Below, piece by piece: positions 30,681 through 38,363 of a stretch of 64,000 nt of DNA. The stretch is from Hyphomicrobiales bacterium (GTDB lineage: Bacteria; Pseudomonadota; Alphaproteobacteria; Rhizobiales; Xanthobacteraceae). The position numbers were made by a program, and so were the translations under genes. Under the pieces are notes generated by a model that searched no databases, was not told the origin of the DNA, and saw nothing but the letters and a program-made list of their open reading frames with translations. The stretch is from contig PLBP01000031.1 of the NCBI GenBank assembly GCA_003135415.1, forward strand, positions 30,527 to 94,526, in the 5' to 3' direction. Numbering within the stretch: the first letter of the stretch is position 1; each line of letters starts with the position of its first letter.

Positions 30681-30740
30681 GCATGTCTGCCTTGGCAGAC
30701 ATGCAGCCAAAAAGGTCTTCATGTTCGCCTTGGCGGACAT
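30681..30740. repeat. Two tandem related palindromes
   Basis: The first palindrome, GCATGTCTGCCTTGGCAGAC plus ATGC (30681-30704), is perfect around a TT centre. The second, ATGTTCGCCTTGGCGGACAT (30721-30740), is nearly so. Their arms share a gTCxGCC-TT-GGCxGAc plan, and they are 16 bases apart. They could be paired operator sites or strong hairpins; there is no T-run after either. Confidence 0.65.
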
Positions 30741-30887
30741 GGGGATGAGAGAAGGGGGCGACAGATCGAAATAGTTTTGATCGGCCCGGTGACCTCCAGG
30801 TACGATCTCAAGCGGGGCGGCCGGATTCCCGTGGGATACCCCGCCGCCCCGCGCAATTTTTCCGACATATATTTTGACCTCTCCGCC

Positions 30888-30912
30888 ATCATGCCCGGGC
30901 TGGCCCGGGCAT
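30888..30912. repeat. Half element of palindromic repeat family A
   Basis: ATCATGCCCGGGCTGGCCCG plus GGCAT forms one hairpin of the kind that makes up the right half of the elements at 10984 and 50139. The second hairpin is missing, so this is a decayed or partial copy. Confidence 0.6.
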
Positions 30913-30969
30913 CCCGCTTAGAGACGCATTGCGCCCTTCGAGATGGCCGAGCAAACGGCCTACGGGGCG

Positions 30970-31533
30970 TCAACGCCCAGGTTCGATCGCGACCAGGATG
31001 CCGTTCTCGAAATAGAGATAGCGGTCCCGGCCATAGACATGCTGCTCGCGGATGTGGTTCGCCACGTTCACGCGGTTGACCGTGACCGGCTTTGCCCAAC
31101 AGGTTTTTTCCGCGTCCGCTTCCGTCATGCCGATTTTTGGCACACCGAGTTTAGCGCAGTTGGCTCCCGGAGCTCTGGCCAAAATCTGCGGGTCTTCGTC
31201 GACGAAATTGACCTTGTCATCGGCGCGCACATAGCCCGCCTGTCCGCCTTCCATCTCGATGCGATAATAGGCGGGAGTCTGGTTGAAGAGAACGACTTCC
31301 GTCACCGTGAATTTTCCCGCTGTCAGTTCCGGGCATTGAATGCGATCCAGAATGTCCGGCGCGGGCTTGGGACACAGACGAACGGAAGCGCTCGGCGCGA
31401 GCCAATAATATTTGCTCGCTTGCGGAAAATCGCCGAGCGCATGATCTGCGGACAGGGCCGGTGGACCCTTCGTCTGCGCCATGGCGGAGACTGCGAAAAG
31501 GCTCGCGGCGATCAGCATTGTTAGGCGGTGCAT
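30970..31533 (-). CDS. Exported protein with SH3-like and BamE/SmpA-like parts
   Basis: A 187-residue periplasmic or lipid-free exported protein. The signal peptide is MHRLTMLIAASLFAVSAMA, cleaved before QTKG. The middle (SASVRLCPKPAPDIL through QAGYVRADDKVNFV) resembles a bacterial SH3 fold. The C-terminal part (LGVPKIGMTEADAEKTCW, then YLYFENGILVAI) resembles the SmpA/BamE repeat, with a GMT.ADAE..W core. ATG 31533 has GGAAAG upstream and precedes a clean signal peptide, so upstream starts are rejected. Function unknown; no operon partner. Confidence 0.7.
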   Translation of the reverse strand: MHRLTMLIAASLFAVSAMAQTKGPPALSADHALGDFPQASKYYWLAPSASVRLCPKPAPDILDRIQCPELTAGKFTVTEVVLFNQTPAYYRIEMEGGQAGYVRADDKVNFVDEDPQILARAPGANCAKLGVPKIGMTEADAEKTCWAKPVTVNRVNVANHIREQHVYGRDRYLYFENGILVAIEPGR

Positions 31534-31701
31534 TGGCACTTTCCGGACTCGCATGAATAGCATCAATCTGCGGCGGGCAAGGCGAAGGCGGCAAGGCAAC
31601 AATCGTCGCAGCCGGGAGGCGCATCGTCGCGGAATGAAGGGGTATCCGCGTCGACAGCGGCAAGAAGGCGGCGAAATTCGTCCTAAAAGGCGGAGCCCGC
31701 G

Positions 31702-31842
31702 TCAAGCGCGCCGGAGCGCGAGAAGAACCGCAACAAAGCCGATAATCGCGCAGAGCATCATCACCAGCGGCTGCGCGCTCAAAATTCCAAGCGGCAGCGC
31801 GTTGAGCGCGATGGTGCCGAACGCGCCGCTGGCGCGACGATG
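31702..31842 (-). pseudogene. C-terminal remnant of an MFS transporter
   Basis: On the minus strand, 40-odd codons ending in TGA (31702-31704) translate to a membrane segment such as FGTIALNALPLGILSAQP then MMLCAIIGFVAVLLAL and RRA. This is the shape of the last two helices of a major facilitator. Upstream coding sequence is absent: the frame runs into the tetR remnant read on the other strand. Confidence 0.6.
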
Positions 31843-31944
31843 GTGGGTGCTTTGCTCAATGCGCGCATCGCTGATTCGAAAAGCGCCGACGATATTCTGC
31901 TGGCCGCGCGGCGCGCGCTCTATCGCGAGATCGCCGCGGCCTAG
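31822..31944 (+). pseudogene. C-terminal remnant of a TetR-family regulator
   Basis: The plus-strand frame ending in TAG (31942-31944) reads ATMVGALLNARIADSKSADD then ILLAARRALYREIAAA. TetR-family regulators commonly end with exactly this type of helix (VGAL.LARA..D..L.DEIL.AAR.AL). The DNA-binding part is gone. It meets the MFS remnant back to back, so a single deletion probably removed the shared promoter and both N-terminal halves of a divergent tetR/MFS pair. Confidence 0.6.
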
Positions 31945-32095
31945 CGACCGATTGGCCGTTTATCGGTCGAATTCCGTTTTCGCCGGCCACTTTTTCGCGC
32001 GATCCGCACGTTTCTTTTCCGCGATATCGGGTGGGAATGCCTGTCCCCGATGCGTATCTCCAGGATGCTCAATAGGAGCATCGATTGGAAAAAAC

Positions 32096-32779
32096 ATGCA
32101 CGTCGTAAGCGAACCCGCAATCCTCTATCTCGGCACGCCCGTGGTGCTGATCAGCACCGTCAACGAGGACGGCTCCTATAACCTCGCGCCGATGTCGTCG
32201 GCGTTCTGGCTCGGCTGGCGCGGCATTCTCGGCCTCGCGGCGCAGTCGAAAACGCCGCAAAACATGCGGCGCACCGGCCAGTGCGTGCTGAATCTGCCGT
32301 CAGCCGATCTCGCCGCCGCGGTCAATCGGCTCGCGCTGACGACCGGCACCGATCCGGTACCGCCGGGCAAGCTCGCGCGCGGCTATCGCTACGAGAAGGA
32401 CAAGTTCGGCATTTCCGGCCTCACGCCGGTGCGCGCGCAAACGGTGGCGGCGCCCCGCGTGCTCGAATGCCCAGTGCAGCTGGAGGCCGTGGTCGAGGCG
32501 AGCCACGGCGTCGCCGAGGACGACGATAAGCTGCGCGGACGGGTCGTCACCTTCGAGGTGCGCATTCAACGCGTTCATATCGAGGAATCGATCCTGCTCC
32601 ATGGCGAGCCGAACCGCATCGACCCCGATAAATGGCGGCCCTTGATCGTGAGCTTCCAGAAATTCTACGGACTCGCGGAGGGCGAGCTTCACGATTCAAT
32701 GCTCGGACGGATACCGGAAAAGATGTATCGCAGCCCCGACGTCGACCGCGCGAAAGCCGAGGCAATGGCCGCGGCATAG
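32096..32779 (+). CDS. Flavin reductase-like (split-barrel FMN-binding) protein
   Basis: A 227-residue protein of the flavin reductase-like (DIM6/NTAB) family, which binds FMN in a split barrel and transfers electrons to flavin or to a partner monooxygenase. The N-terminal YLGTPVVLISTVNEDGSYNL and the following NLAPMSSAFWLGW are characteristic, and CVLNLPSADLAAAV follows. The start ATG 32096 is chosen because family similarity begins there; upstream in-frame sequence overlaps the tetR/MFS scar. A strong bidirectional terminator follows. Confidence 0.82.
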   Translation: MHVVSEPAILYLGTPVVLISTVNEDGSYNLAPMSSAFWLGWRGILGLAAQSKTPQNMRRTGQCVLNLPSADLAAAVNRLALTTGTDPVPPGKLARGYRYEKDKFGISGLTPVRAQTVAAPRVLECPVQLEAVVEASHGVAEDDDKLRGRVVTFEVRIQRVHIEESILLHGEPNRIDPDKWRPLIVSFQKFYGLAEGELHDSMLGRIPEKMYRSPDVDRAKAEAMAAA

Positions 32780-32794
32780 CTTGGATCGCGAATA

Positions 32795-32825
32795 GAAAAA
32801 GCCCGGCTGAAAAACCGGGCTTTTT
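32795..32825. terminator. Bidirectional rho-independent terminator
   Basis: AAAAAGCCCGG, loop CTGAAAAA, CCGGGCTTTTT: a near-perfect stem of about nine base pairs with a T-run on each strand. It lies between the convergent flavin reductase and hupB genes and can end both transcripts. Confidence 0.88.
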
Positions 32826-32852
32826 GTCCTGGCCTCTCCAGAACGGTCCGCT

Positions 32853-33149
32853 TTAGACCGCCATCTTCAATTCCTTGGTAGCACGGAAGGCGACCTTCTT
32901 GCTCGCCTTGATCGCGATCGGCTCGCCGGTCGCGGGATTGCGGCCCATGCGCGCCGCGCGATTGCGTACCTGGAAAATCCCGAGGCCCGCGAGCTTGATG
33001 CGCTCGCCCTTCTTCAGGTGCTTGGTCATCATCTCGACAATGTCACTGAGCACGGCCTCGCTCTGGACCTTGGTCATTTCGTGATCGGCCGCCATTTGCG
33101 CCGCCATGTGTTTCAGGGTCACGGGCTTGGAGCTTTTCGTACTGGCCAT
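32853..33149 (-). CDS. hupB: HU-family DNA-binding protein
   Basis: A 98-residue histone-like nucleoid protein that bends and compacts DNA. The start MASTKSSKPVTLKHMAAQMA is followed by the dimer helices and by KGERIKLAGLGIFQVRNRAA and MGRNPATGEPIAIKASKKVA; RNPATGE is the tip of the DNA-binding arm. GGAGGAAC lies 6 bases before the ATG. The N-terminal extension of about 8 residues relative to E. coli HU is common in alphaproteobacteria. The usual neighbour lon is not present. Confidence 0.93.
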   Translation of the reverse strand: MASTKSSKPVTLKHMAAQMAADHEMTKVQSEAVLSDIVEMMTKHLKKGERIKLAGLGIFQVRNRAARMGRNPATGEPIAIKASKKVAFRATKELKMAV

Positions 33150-33465
33150 GATGTTCCTCCGAGAAGCGCGCCGCGCGCTACGCCCCATGGATATGAGATT
33201 CGCGGCTAAAGGCGAAGGAAAAAACCGGGCTAAGCGACTGCAGGGCTTACTGATTCGGAGATCGAAGCGCGCAATTGCGCCATTCTTCGCCCGCGCCGGG
33301 CGCACGACGTGCGGGCGATCGAGGGCGGTTCACGCGAACTCGCTTCGCAAACCTCTCATTCGCACGGCTGATCGATGCCATCGCGAGAATTTGCTTGCCG
33401 GGTGCCTTGGCCTATTCTTCGGTGCAACGCGCTCCCGCGCCAGGATTCGAGCCAAAGGATAGGAA
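33150..33465. other. hupB upstream region
   Basis: About 315 bases between divergent genes with no supported gene. It should carry the hupB promoter on the minus strand and that of the 33466 gene on the plus strand. I see no strong inverted repeat. Confidence 0.4.
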
Positions 33466-34023
33466 ATGAGCCAAGGCGGCGTCCGCCGCAAGGACAAGGA
33501 AATGAGCCGGGCGGAGATCGACCGGTTCCTGGACGAGGCGGCATTCGCGCATTTCGCCACCGTCAGCGCGAACGGCGATCCCTATGTGGTGCCGAACCTC
33601 TTTGTCTATGCCGACGGGTTGATTCACCTGCATACAAGCCTGGGCGGTCATTTCCGCGACAACATCGAAGCGCGGCCGCGCATCTCCTTCGAGATGGCCG
33701 AGATGGGCACGGTGTATCCCTATGGCGAATTCGAGTGCGACACCACGGTGAGCTATGTAAGCGTCGTAGGCTTTGGCATGGTTCGCATCGATAGCGACCC
33801 CGCCGGCAAGGCGCGCTTCTTCAACCGCCTGATGGCGAAATACACCGATCCGAAGTTGCAGCGCCCCAAAGGCTTTTACCCGCGGCTCGATATGGTGACG
33901 GTTTATGCGGTCGAGATCGAGCGGGTCACCGGCAAGCGCGGGCCGTTGCTCGCGGTCGGCGATCAATGGCCGGCGAAGAACATGACCAAGTCGCCGGGCG
34001 CGCTGGCGCCGGACAAGAATTAG
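33466..34023 (+). CDS. Pyridoxamine 5'-phosphate oxidase-family (FMN split-barrel) protein
   Basis: A 185-residue cytoplasmic flavin- or cofactor-binding protein. The opening EIDRFLDEAAFAHFATVSAN, then GDPYVVPNLFVYADGLIHLH, followed by the GGHFRDNIEARPRISFEMAE segment, is the pattern of the PNPOx-like/NimA group. These include nitroimidazole-resistance reductases and haem-binding proteins, so the substrate is unknown. ATG 33466 has AAAGGATAGGAA upstream. It stands alone. Confidence 0.8.
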   Translation: MSQGGVRRKDKEMSRAEIDRFLDEAAFAHFATVSANGDPYVVPNLFVYADGLIHLHTSLGGHFRDNIEARPRISFEMAEMGTVYPYGEFECDTTVSYVSVVGFGMVRIDSDPAGKARFFNRLMAKYTDPKLQRPKGFYPRLDMVTVYAVEIERVTGKRGPLLAVGDQWPAKNMTKSPGALAPDKN

Positions 34024-34138
34024 CCGAAGGGTTGCAAAAAAAATCCGCCTATCTCGTTCATGATTTCAACGCGCATTTGATCCAAGGCGGATCCCGCGGT
34101 GTGGCTAACCGGAATGATGGATTGGCGACGAGGCGGAA

Positions 34139-34756
34139 TTAATCGGACGAGGGGATGATTTTTTTGATCGCATCCTCAAGATCCACGGTGATCGAAAGTT
34201 TGTTGTCGGATCCCGCTTTCTCCCAGGTCGTGGCAGAAACTGTATGCGGTCCGGTAAACTTGAAATCTCCAGATACCGTCGGATTATTCCCGATCATCGC
34301 ACTAAAATCGGTGATCAGGTTTTTCTGCCGGCTATAGACCCACATTGGAAACGACCAGGGCGAATGACCGCCGGAAGACGACATGCTGTAAACGAAAAAT
34401 TGAGAATCCGGTGACCACTTCGCAGCGAAGACATAATACCCATTCGCTCCACGCGGCGAGGAATAGTCCTTGGAAGTCAAAAGTTTTCCCTCGCGCGTGC
34501 GGACAACGATGCGGCTTTCCATGTCGGGCGTCGCATACAAGTCGACATCGGCCGGAAGCACCAGCGCGCGTAAAGCCGCGTCAGGTGAAGGATAAACTTC
34601 GGGTCTCGTCGTTAGGCAACTCGATTCCGCTCGTGGAATCGGCAGCAATTCATGTCCGCTGCAGCGGCCATCGGCCAGTGCTTCGGTCGAAAGCATCGGC
34701 GCCAATGACGCGCCCACAACCGACTGAATGAGCACGATCGAGAATCTCATCCACAT
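34139..34756 (-). CDS. Exported hypothetical protein with a propeller-like segment
   Basis: A 205-residue exported protein. The signal peptide is MWMRFSIVLIQSVVGASLAP and ends around STEALA before DGRCSG. A stretch YVFAAKWSPDSQFFVYSMSS looks like one blade of a beta-propeller (the WSPDG pattern), and other segments (SRIVVRTREGKLLTS; MWVYSRQKNLITDF) also resemble blade strands. Cysteines in the mature N-terminus may form a disulfide. GGGAGAAAG precedes ATG 34756. I do not recognise a named family, and its base composition is lower in GC than its neighbours. Confidence 0.6.
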   Translation of the reverse strand: MWMRFSIVLIQSVVGASLAPMLSTEALADGRCSGHELLPIPRAESSCLTTRPEVYPSPDAALRALVLPADVDLYATPDMESRIVVRTREGKLLTSKDYSSPRGANGYYVFAAKWSPDSQFFVYSMSSSGGHSPWSFPMWVYSRQKNLITDFSAMIGNNPTVSGDFKFTGPHTVSATTWEKAGSDNKLSITVDLEDAIKKIIPSSD

Positions 34757-34800
34757 AGCTTTCTCCCGAAGAAGCACGCGACAAGAGGGAATTTTGTCTC

Positions 34801-35694
34801 CTATCCCTTCAGCACGACGCCAAGCCTGCCCGCCAACTCCTGCACGAACTGCCATGCCACGCGGCCGGAACGGGCGCCGCGGGTCGTCGCCCATTCGAGC
34901 GCCTCGCGCCGGAGCGTCTCCGCATCGATCGAGATTTTAAAGTGGGCGACATAGCCCTCTACCATGGCGAGATATTCGTCCTGCGAGCAGCGGTGGAAGC
35001 CGAGCCAGAGGCCGAAGCGGTCGGAGAGCGACACCTTTTCCTCCACCGCCTCGCCGGGATTGATCGCGGTCGAGCGCTCGTTTTCCATCATCTCGCGCGC
35101 CATCAAATGGCGGCGATTGGAGGTGGCGTAGAGCAGCACGTTGTCGGGGCGGCCTTCGATGCCGCCCTCGAGCACGGCTTTGAGCGATTTGTAGCTTGTG
35201 TCCTCGGCCTCGAAGGAAAGATCGTCGCAGAAGACGAGGAAGCGCTGCTTGGCGGCGCGGAGCGCCGCCATCAACACGGGCAGGGACTCGATTTCCTCGC
35301 GGTGGATTTCGATCAGCTTCAGCGAGCCTTTTTTCTGCGCGTTGATCTCGGCGTGCACCGCCTTCACCAGCGACGATTTGCCCATGCCGCGCGCACCCCA
35401 CAGCAGCGCGTTGTTGGCGGGAAGCCCCTTGGCGAAGCGTTCGGTGTTCTCCAGGAGCGTTTCGCGCGCCCGCTCGATGCCCTTCAACAGGCGCATCTCG
35501 ACGCGGTTGACGTGGGTGATTGGCTCGAGCCGCTTGCCGTCGGCGTGCCAGACAAAGGCGTCGGCGGCGGCGAAATCGGGCTTGGTTCCGGCCGGCGGCG
35601 TCATGCGGTCGAGCGTCGCTGCAATGCGGTCGAACGCATTAGCGAGAAGACCAAGCACGCTATCGGCAGGCGATGGCTTATTCATTTGGAACAC
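34801..35694 (-). CDS. DUF815-type AAA ATPase
   Basis: A 297-residue P-loop ATPase. The Walker A motif is LLWGARGMGKSSLVKAVHAE (about residues 96-115) and Walker B is RFLVFCDDLSFEAED (near 150). Sensor-like residues occur in NVLLYATSNRRHLMARE. The family (DUF815) is common in alphaproteobacteria and usually sits near yajC and the nlpD-like gene, which fits the flanking core here. Its cellular role is unknown. An internal ATG 9 bases later (MNKPSPADS) is an equally good start. Confidence 0.85.
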   Translation of the reverse strand: MFQMNKPSPADSVLGLLANAFDRIAATLDRMTPPAGTKPDFAAADAFVWHADGKRLEPITHVNRVEMRLLKGIERARETLLENTERFAKGLPANNALLWGARGMGKSSLVKAVHAEINAQKKGSLKLIEIHREEIESLPVLMAALRAAKQRFLVFCDDLSFEAEDTSYKSLKAVLEGGIEGRPDNVLLYATSNRRHLMAREMMENERSTAINPGEAVEEKVSLSDRFGLWLGFHRCSQDEYLAMVEGYVAHFKISIDAETLRREALEWATTRGARSGRVAWQFVQELAGRLGVVLKG

Positions 35695-35829
35695 TCCGCG
35701 AACGCGAGATAGCGGGACTGGGTCGCCTGAGCAAGCGGGATGAACAAACGGGATGAAAAAGCGTTATAAAGGGTTTCATAAGCTGACGATCGAACCAGCC
35801 GATAAGACTGGACTCACAGGGAGGACGAC

Positions 35830-36561
35830 ATGGGAATGACCAAGATCGCCGTATTTGGGTTGCTCGCGGCCGGTGTGGCAGCGGCATTAGTGGCAGCGCC
35901 GGCATCCGCGCAGGCGCTCAAGGTGAGCGTCGACGGCGTCGAGAGCGGAAAAATGATCCCGACCAAGCATGGGTTCTGCATGCCGGCGGCGCAGGGACAT
36001 GTCGGGCCTGGCCCCGACATCAGTCCGCACATCTCGTGGTCGAAAGGGCCGGCTGGCACCAAGTCGTATGCAATTATCCTGCACGATACGGATTCTCCTG
36101 CGGAACAGCGCGAGAAAATGAACAAGGAAGGCGAGACACTCACGTCGGCAGTGCCGCGGCGGGACTTTTTTCATTGGATCCTGGTCGACATTCCGGCGGA
36201 TGTCACATCGATCGCCGAAGGCGCTGAGTCGAATGCGCGCGTACCCCACGGCAAGCCGGCGACGCCGGCCGCGGCCGGCGGCGTGCGCGGCCTCAACGAC
36301 TTCACTAAGGTCACCGCCACCAACGATGCGCTAAAGGGGCAATATTACGGCTATGACGGACCGTGCCCGCCGTGGAACGACGAGAACATCCATCACTATC
36401 ATTTCACGGTGTATGCGTTGAGTGTGCCGACGCTCGGCCTCGGCAAGGAGTTCGACGCTGCGGCAGCACTGGCGGCGATGAAGGACAAGACGCTCGCGCA
36501 GGGCGAGCTGCCCGCGATCTACACCACAAACCCGGACAAGGGCGCGGTAATTCCGAAGTAA
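35830..36561 (+). CDS. Exported YbhB/YbcL-type PEBP protein
   Basis: A 243-residue phosphatidylethanolamine-binding-protein homologue (Raf-kinase-inhibitor-like). The signal peptide ends APASA before QALKVSVDG. The ligand pocket signature is seen in GPDISPHISWSKGPAGTKSY, ILHDTDSPAE and the later FFHWILVDIPADV, then GYDGPCPPWNDENIHHYHF. Family members bind phospho-ligands; their bacterial role is poorly known. An AGGGAGGACGAC site precedes the ATG. A terminator follows. Confidence 0.88.
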   Translation: MGMTKIAVFGLLAAGVAAALVAAPASAQALKVSVDGVESGKMIPTKHGFCMPAAQGHVGPGPDISPHISWSKGPAGTKSYAIILHDTDSPAEQREKMNKEGETLTSAVPRRDFFHWILVDIPADVTSIAEGAESNARVPHGKPATPAAAGGVRGLNDFTKVTATNDALKGQYYGYDGPCPPWNDENIHHYHFTVYALSVPTLGLGKEFDAAAALAAMKDKTLAQGELPAIYTTNPDKGAVIPK

Positions 36562-36611
36562 TAGTTGGAAGACAGGCAAAACAACGAAAGACGGTCTTGA
36601 TTACGTCAAAC

Positions 36612-36645
36612 AAAAAATCCCCGGCTCATTGGCCGGGGATTTTCT
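36612..36645 (+). terminator. Rho-independent terminator after the PEBP gene
   Basis: AAAAAATCCCCGGC, a short loop (TCATTG) and GCCGGGGATTTTCTC form a strong stem with a T-run on the plus strand and an A-run on the other side. It lies about 50 bases after the stop codon of the PEBP gene. Confidence 0.85.
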
Positions 36646-36861
36646 CTTGATTACGCGGTGCGATCAGGCGGCTCACAATGGTCTGCTGTATGGCCGCCCG
36701 ACCGTCTTTGACTCGGCGTTGCGACGTGCGCAGAGGCCAAGTACGGTATCGGCAGGCGAGGGCGGCGCTCGGCGCTCAAGGAAAAGGTGCTGGCGCAGGG
36801 CGGAGTCAAGCAAGTCCGCTAACTGCCAAAAGCCGCCATCGCACTTATGGTTCGAAATAAC

Positions 36862-36888
36862 AAAAGGCCGCCCGCTAGGGCGGCCTCG
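36862..36888 (-). terminator. Rho-independent terminator for the cupin locus
   Basis: AAAAGGCCGCCC GCTA GGGCGGCCT: on the minus strand the stem is followed by TTTTG. It lies 46 bases after the cupin reading frame, which is transcribed leftward. Confidence 0.8.
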
Positions 36889-36933
36889 TTGATCATTATT
36901 TTTCAGACGGAGTTTGCGGAAACCCAGATCTGA

Positions 36934-37330
36934 TCAGGCCGGTGCCGGTGACGCGAGCGGCTTGCCCTTCTCCAAGACGTAGGTGCTCAGGATCCTGATC
37001 TTTTTGTCGCTGGCTTTGCCGCCGGCATGCGGCGTTTCGGCTGGCACCTGGTAGTTGTCGCCCACGCTATACGTCTTGGTTTCCTGCCCCTTGATCGGCA
37101 GTTCGATGGCGCCTTCAAGGATATAGCTGGATTCGACCCCGGGGTGTGTGTGCCGCCCTAAGACGACTCCCGGCTCAACCGTTGCTTCCGCAAGGATCGT
37201 CACATAGCCCGGCGTCGGGCCGTTACGCCCGACGTCGCGGCGGGCGGTGTGCCTTGCGCGGACACTCTGTCGCGATGAACCCCATCACCGCGCACAGCGC
37301 ACAGCCCGCAAAAACTCGTCGTGTCAGCAT
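36934..37330 (-). pseudogene. Exported cupin-domain protein, frameshifted
   Basis: The C-terminal 89 codons (MTILAEATVEPGVVLGRHTH, then PGVESSYILEGAIELP and PAETPHAGGKASDKKIR) form a complete small cupin barrel with its metal-binding His pair. The signal peptide MLTRRVFAGCALCAVMGFIA begins at 37330 in a different frame, and the linking SAQGTPPAATSGV is in the third frame. The protein is therefore broken by at least two small indels near 37200-37270. The C-terminal part could still be made from an internal start, but it would lack its export signal. Confidence 0.75.
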
Positions 37331-37481
37331 GACAACCTCCCTCCCGTGTCCGGATCGCAGCGTCCGGCCTTATGGGACGTAAATCATAAGCCCCCCTTTG
37401 CGGAGTGGACAAGGTGGCTAGAGCCGATTGTCCTGCTTGCTTTGGTTAGTGTACCGCAGCTAAGCAGATGAATCGCGCTCT

Positions 37482-38117
37482 CTAAAACTTCATCATGTCG
37501 ACGCTGGTCAGCGTCGTGTTATTGGAAACGCCTGGCGCGCTGACGAAATTGTAGGCGACGTATTGCTCGATGTAAGCGTTCTCGGCCGACATACCGTCGA
37601 CCGGCACGATTACTTTCATGCCGCGAAGCGCCGCCTCGCTCCCGGTATACATCACGGAGCCGTGCGCCCCGGTCCCGACGACGATCACCGTCGTGATGTT
37701 CTTGTCCTTCAGGATCTGTTCGAGATTCGTCTTGTAGAATTTGTCGGCGCCCGACTGCACGGCAGGCTCCTTGCCGGTCGGCGCTACCTCGGGAAGCGTA
37801 TCGGCAAACGTGCCACTGTTCACGAAACTGTAGACTACCAACACATCCTTGGCGCGCGCCTCGGCGAGAAGAGCCTTCACCTTGGGAAGCGTGGCAAGGC
37901 AGCGCGGCCGGCGCTGCTCGTTACAGGTCTGCTTGACGAAATCGAGCATGAGAAGGGCGGTGGTCTTCGGGTCGACCGTGACGGCCTTGAGTTCTGGCGC
38001 CGCTGGCGCCTTTACACTTGGCCATTCGCTGATGATGGTCTGGGCCGGTGCAGAATTAGGCGATGCTAAAACCAAGGCGAAAGCGGCAATGGACAGCAGT
38101 TGACGTGAGTGTAGCAT
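37482..38117 (-). CDS. Exported isochorismatase-like protein lacking the nucleophilic Cys
   Basis: A 211-residue protein of the cysteine-hydrolase/isochorismatase fold. The signal peptide ends SAPA before QTIISEWP. The general Asp is in TTALLMLDFVKQTC and the Lys in DKFYKTNLEQIL. The third catalytic position, normally Cys in nicotinamidase-like enzymes, is Ser in VVGTGAHGSVMYTGSEAALR. Loss of the Cys, together with export, suggests an altered or non-enzymatic role. It is transcribed in the same direction as the cupin remnant, with 150 bases between. Confidence 0.75.
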   Translation of the reverse strand: MLHSRQLLSIAAFALVLASPNSAPAQTIISEWPSVKAPAAPELKAVTVDPKTTALLMLDFVKQTCNEQRRPRCLATLPKVKALLAEARAKDVLVVYSFVNSGTFADTLPEVAPTGKEPAVQSGADKFYKTNLEQILKDKNITTVIVVGTGAHGSVMYTGSEAALRGMKVIVPVDGMSAENAYIEQYVAYNFVSAPGVSNNTTLTSVDMMKF

Positions 38118-38363
38118 GGGTTCCTCCCCGTGATTTGGCGTGACGAATTTTTTCTACCAGCGTGTGAGAGATTAACGCACAAGCGTGATTTCATTTAGGT
38201 GATCATCGAAATTCGAATAATTGTTTTGCAGTAACGAGCGTACCACCGCCGCCATCGGCGGGATATGCTGCACGCCGCACAGCGTGCCTGTTGTTCTGCT
38301 AAGCGACTCTGGCTATTTGGCGCCTGGGCCGGCGTCCAATTTACCATCCATCGGGAGGAGCAA

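Larger units (their letters stand above)
30560..30969. other. Intergenic region with tandem palindromes
   Basis: About 410 bases with no gene. It holds a short direct repeat (TTTGATCGGCCC at about 30666 and 30777), two closely related palindromes (listed separately) and a half copy of the family A repeat at 30888-30912. The region marks the left edge of the accessory block that separates nlpD from yajC. Confidence 0.6.
36562..36933. other. Intergenic region between two terminators
   Basis: About 370 bases with a terminator at each end and no gene. At 36736-36762 the sequence (CCAAGTACGGTATCGGCAGG and the following GCGAGGGC) matches the start of the DUF815 gene at 35653-35679 in 23 of 27 bases, so a fragment of that gene or a shared repeat may be present. 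On the minus strand it would read PPSPADTVLGL before losing similarity. Confidence 0.4.

Noticed and set aside
31481-32095. Long N-terminal extension of the flavin reductase frame
   Set aside because: The extension runs through the tetR/MFS scar and a promoter region; family similarity begins at ATG 32096.
33412-33440. Sequence like a tRNA T arm (GGATTCGAGCC)
   Set aside because: No acceptor stem, anticodon arm or D arm can be built around it; it is a chance match.
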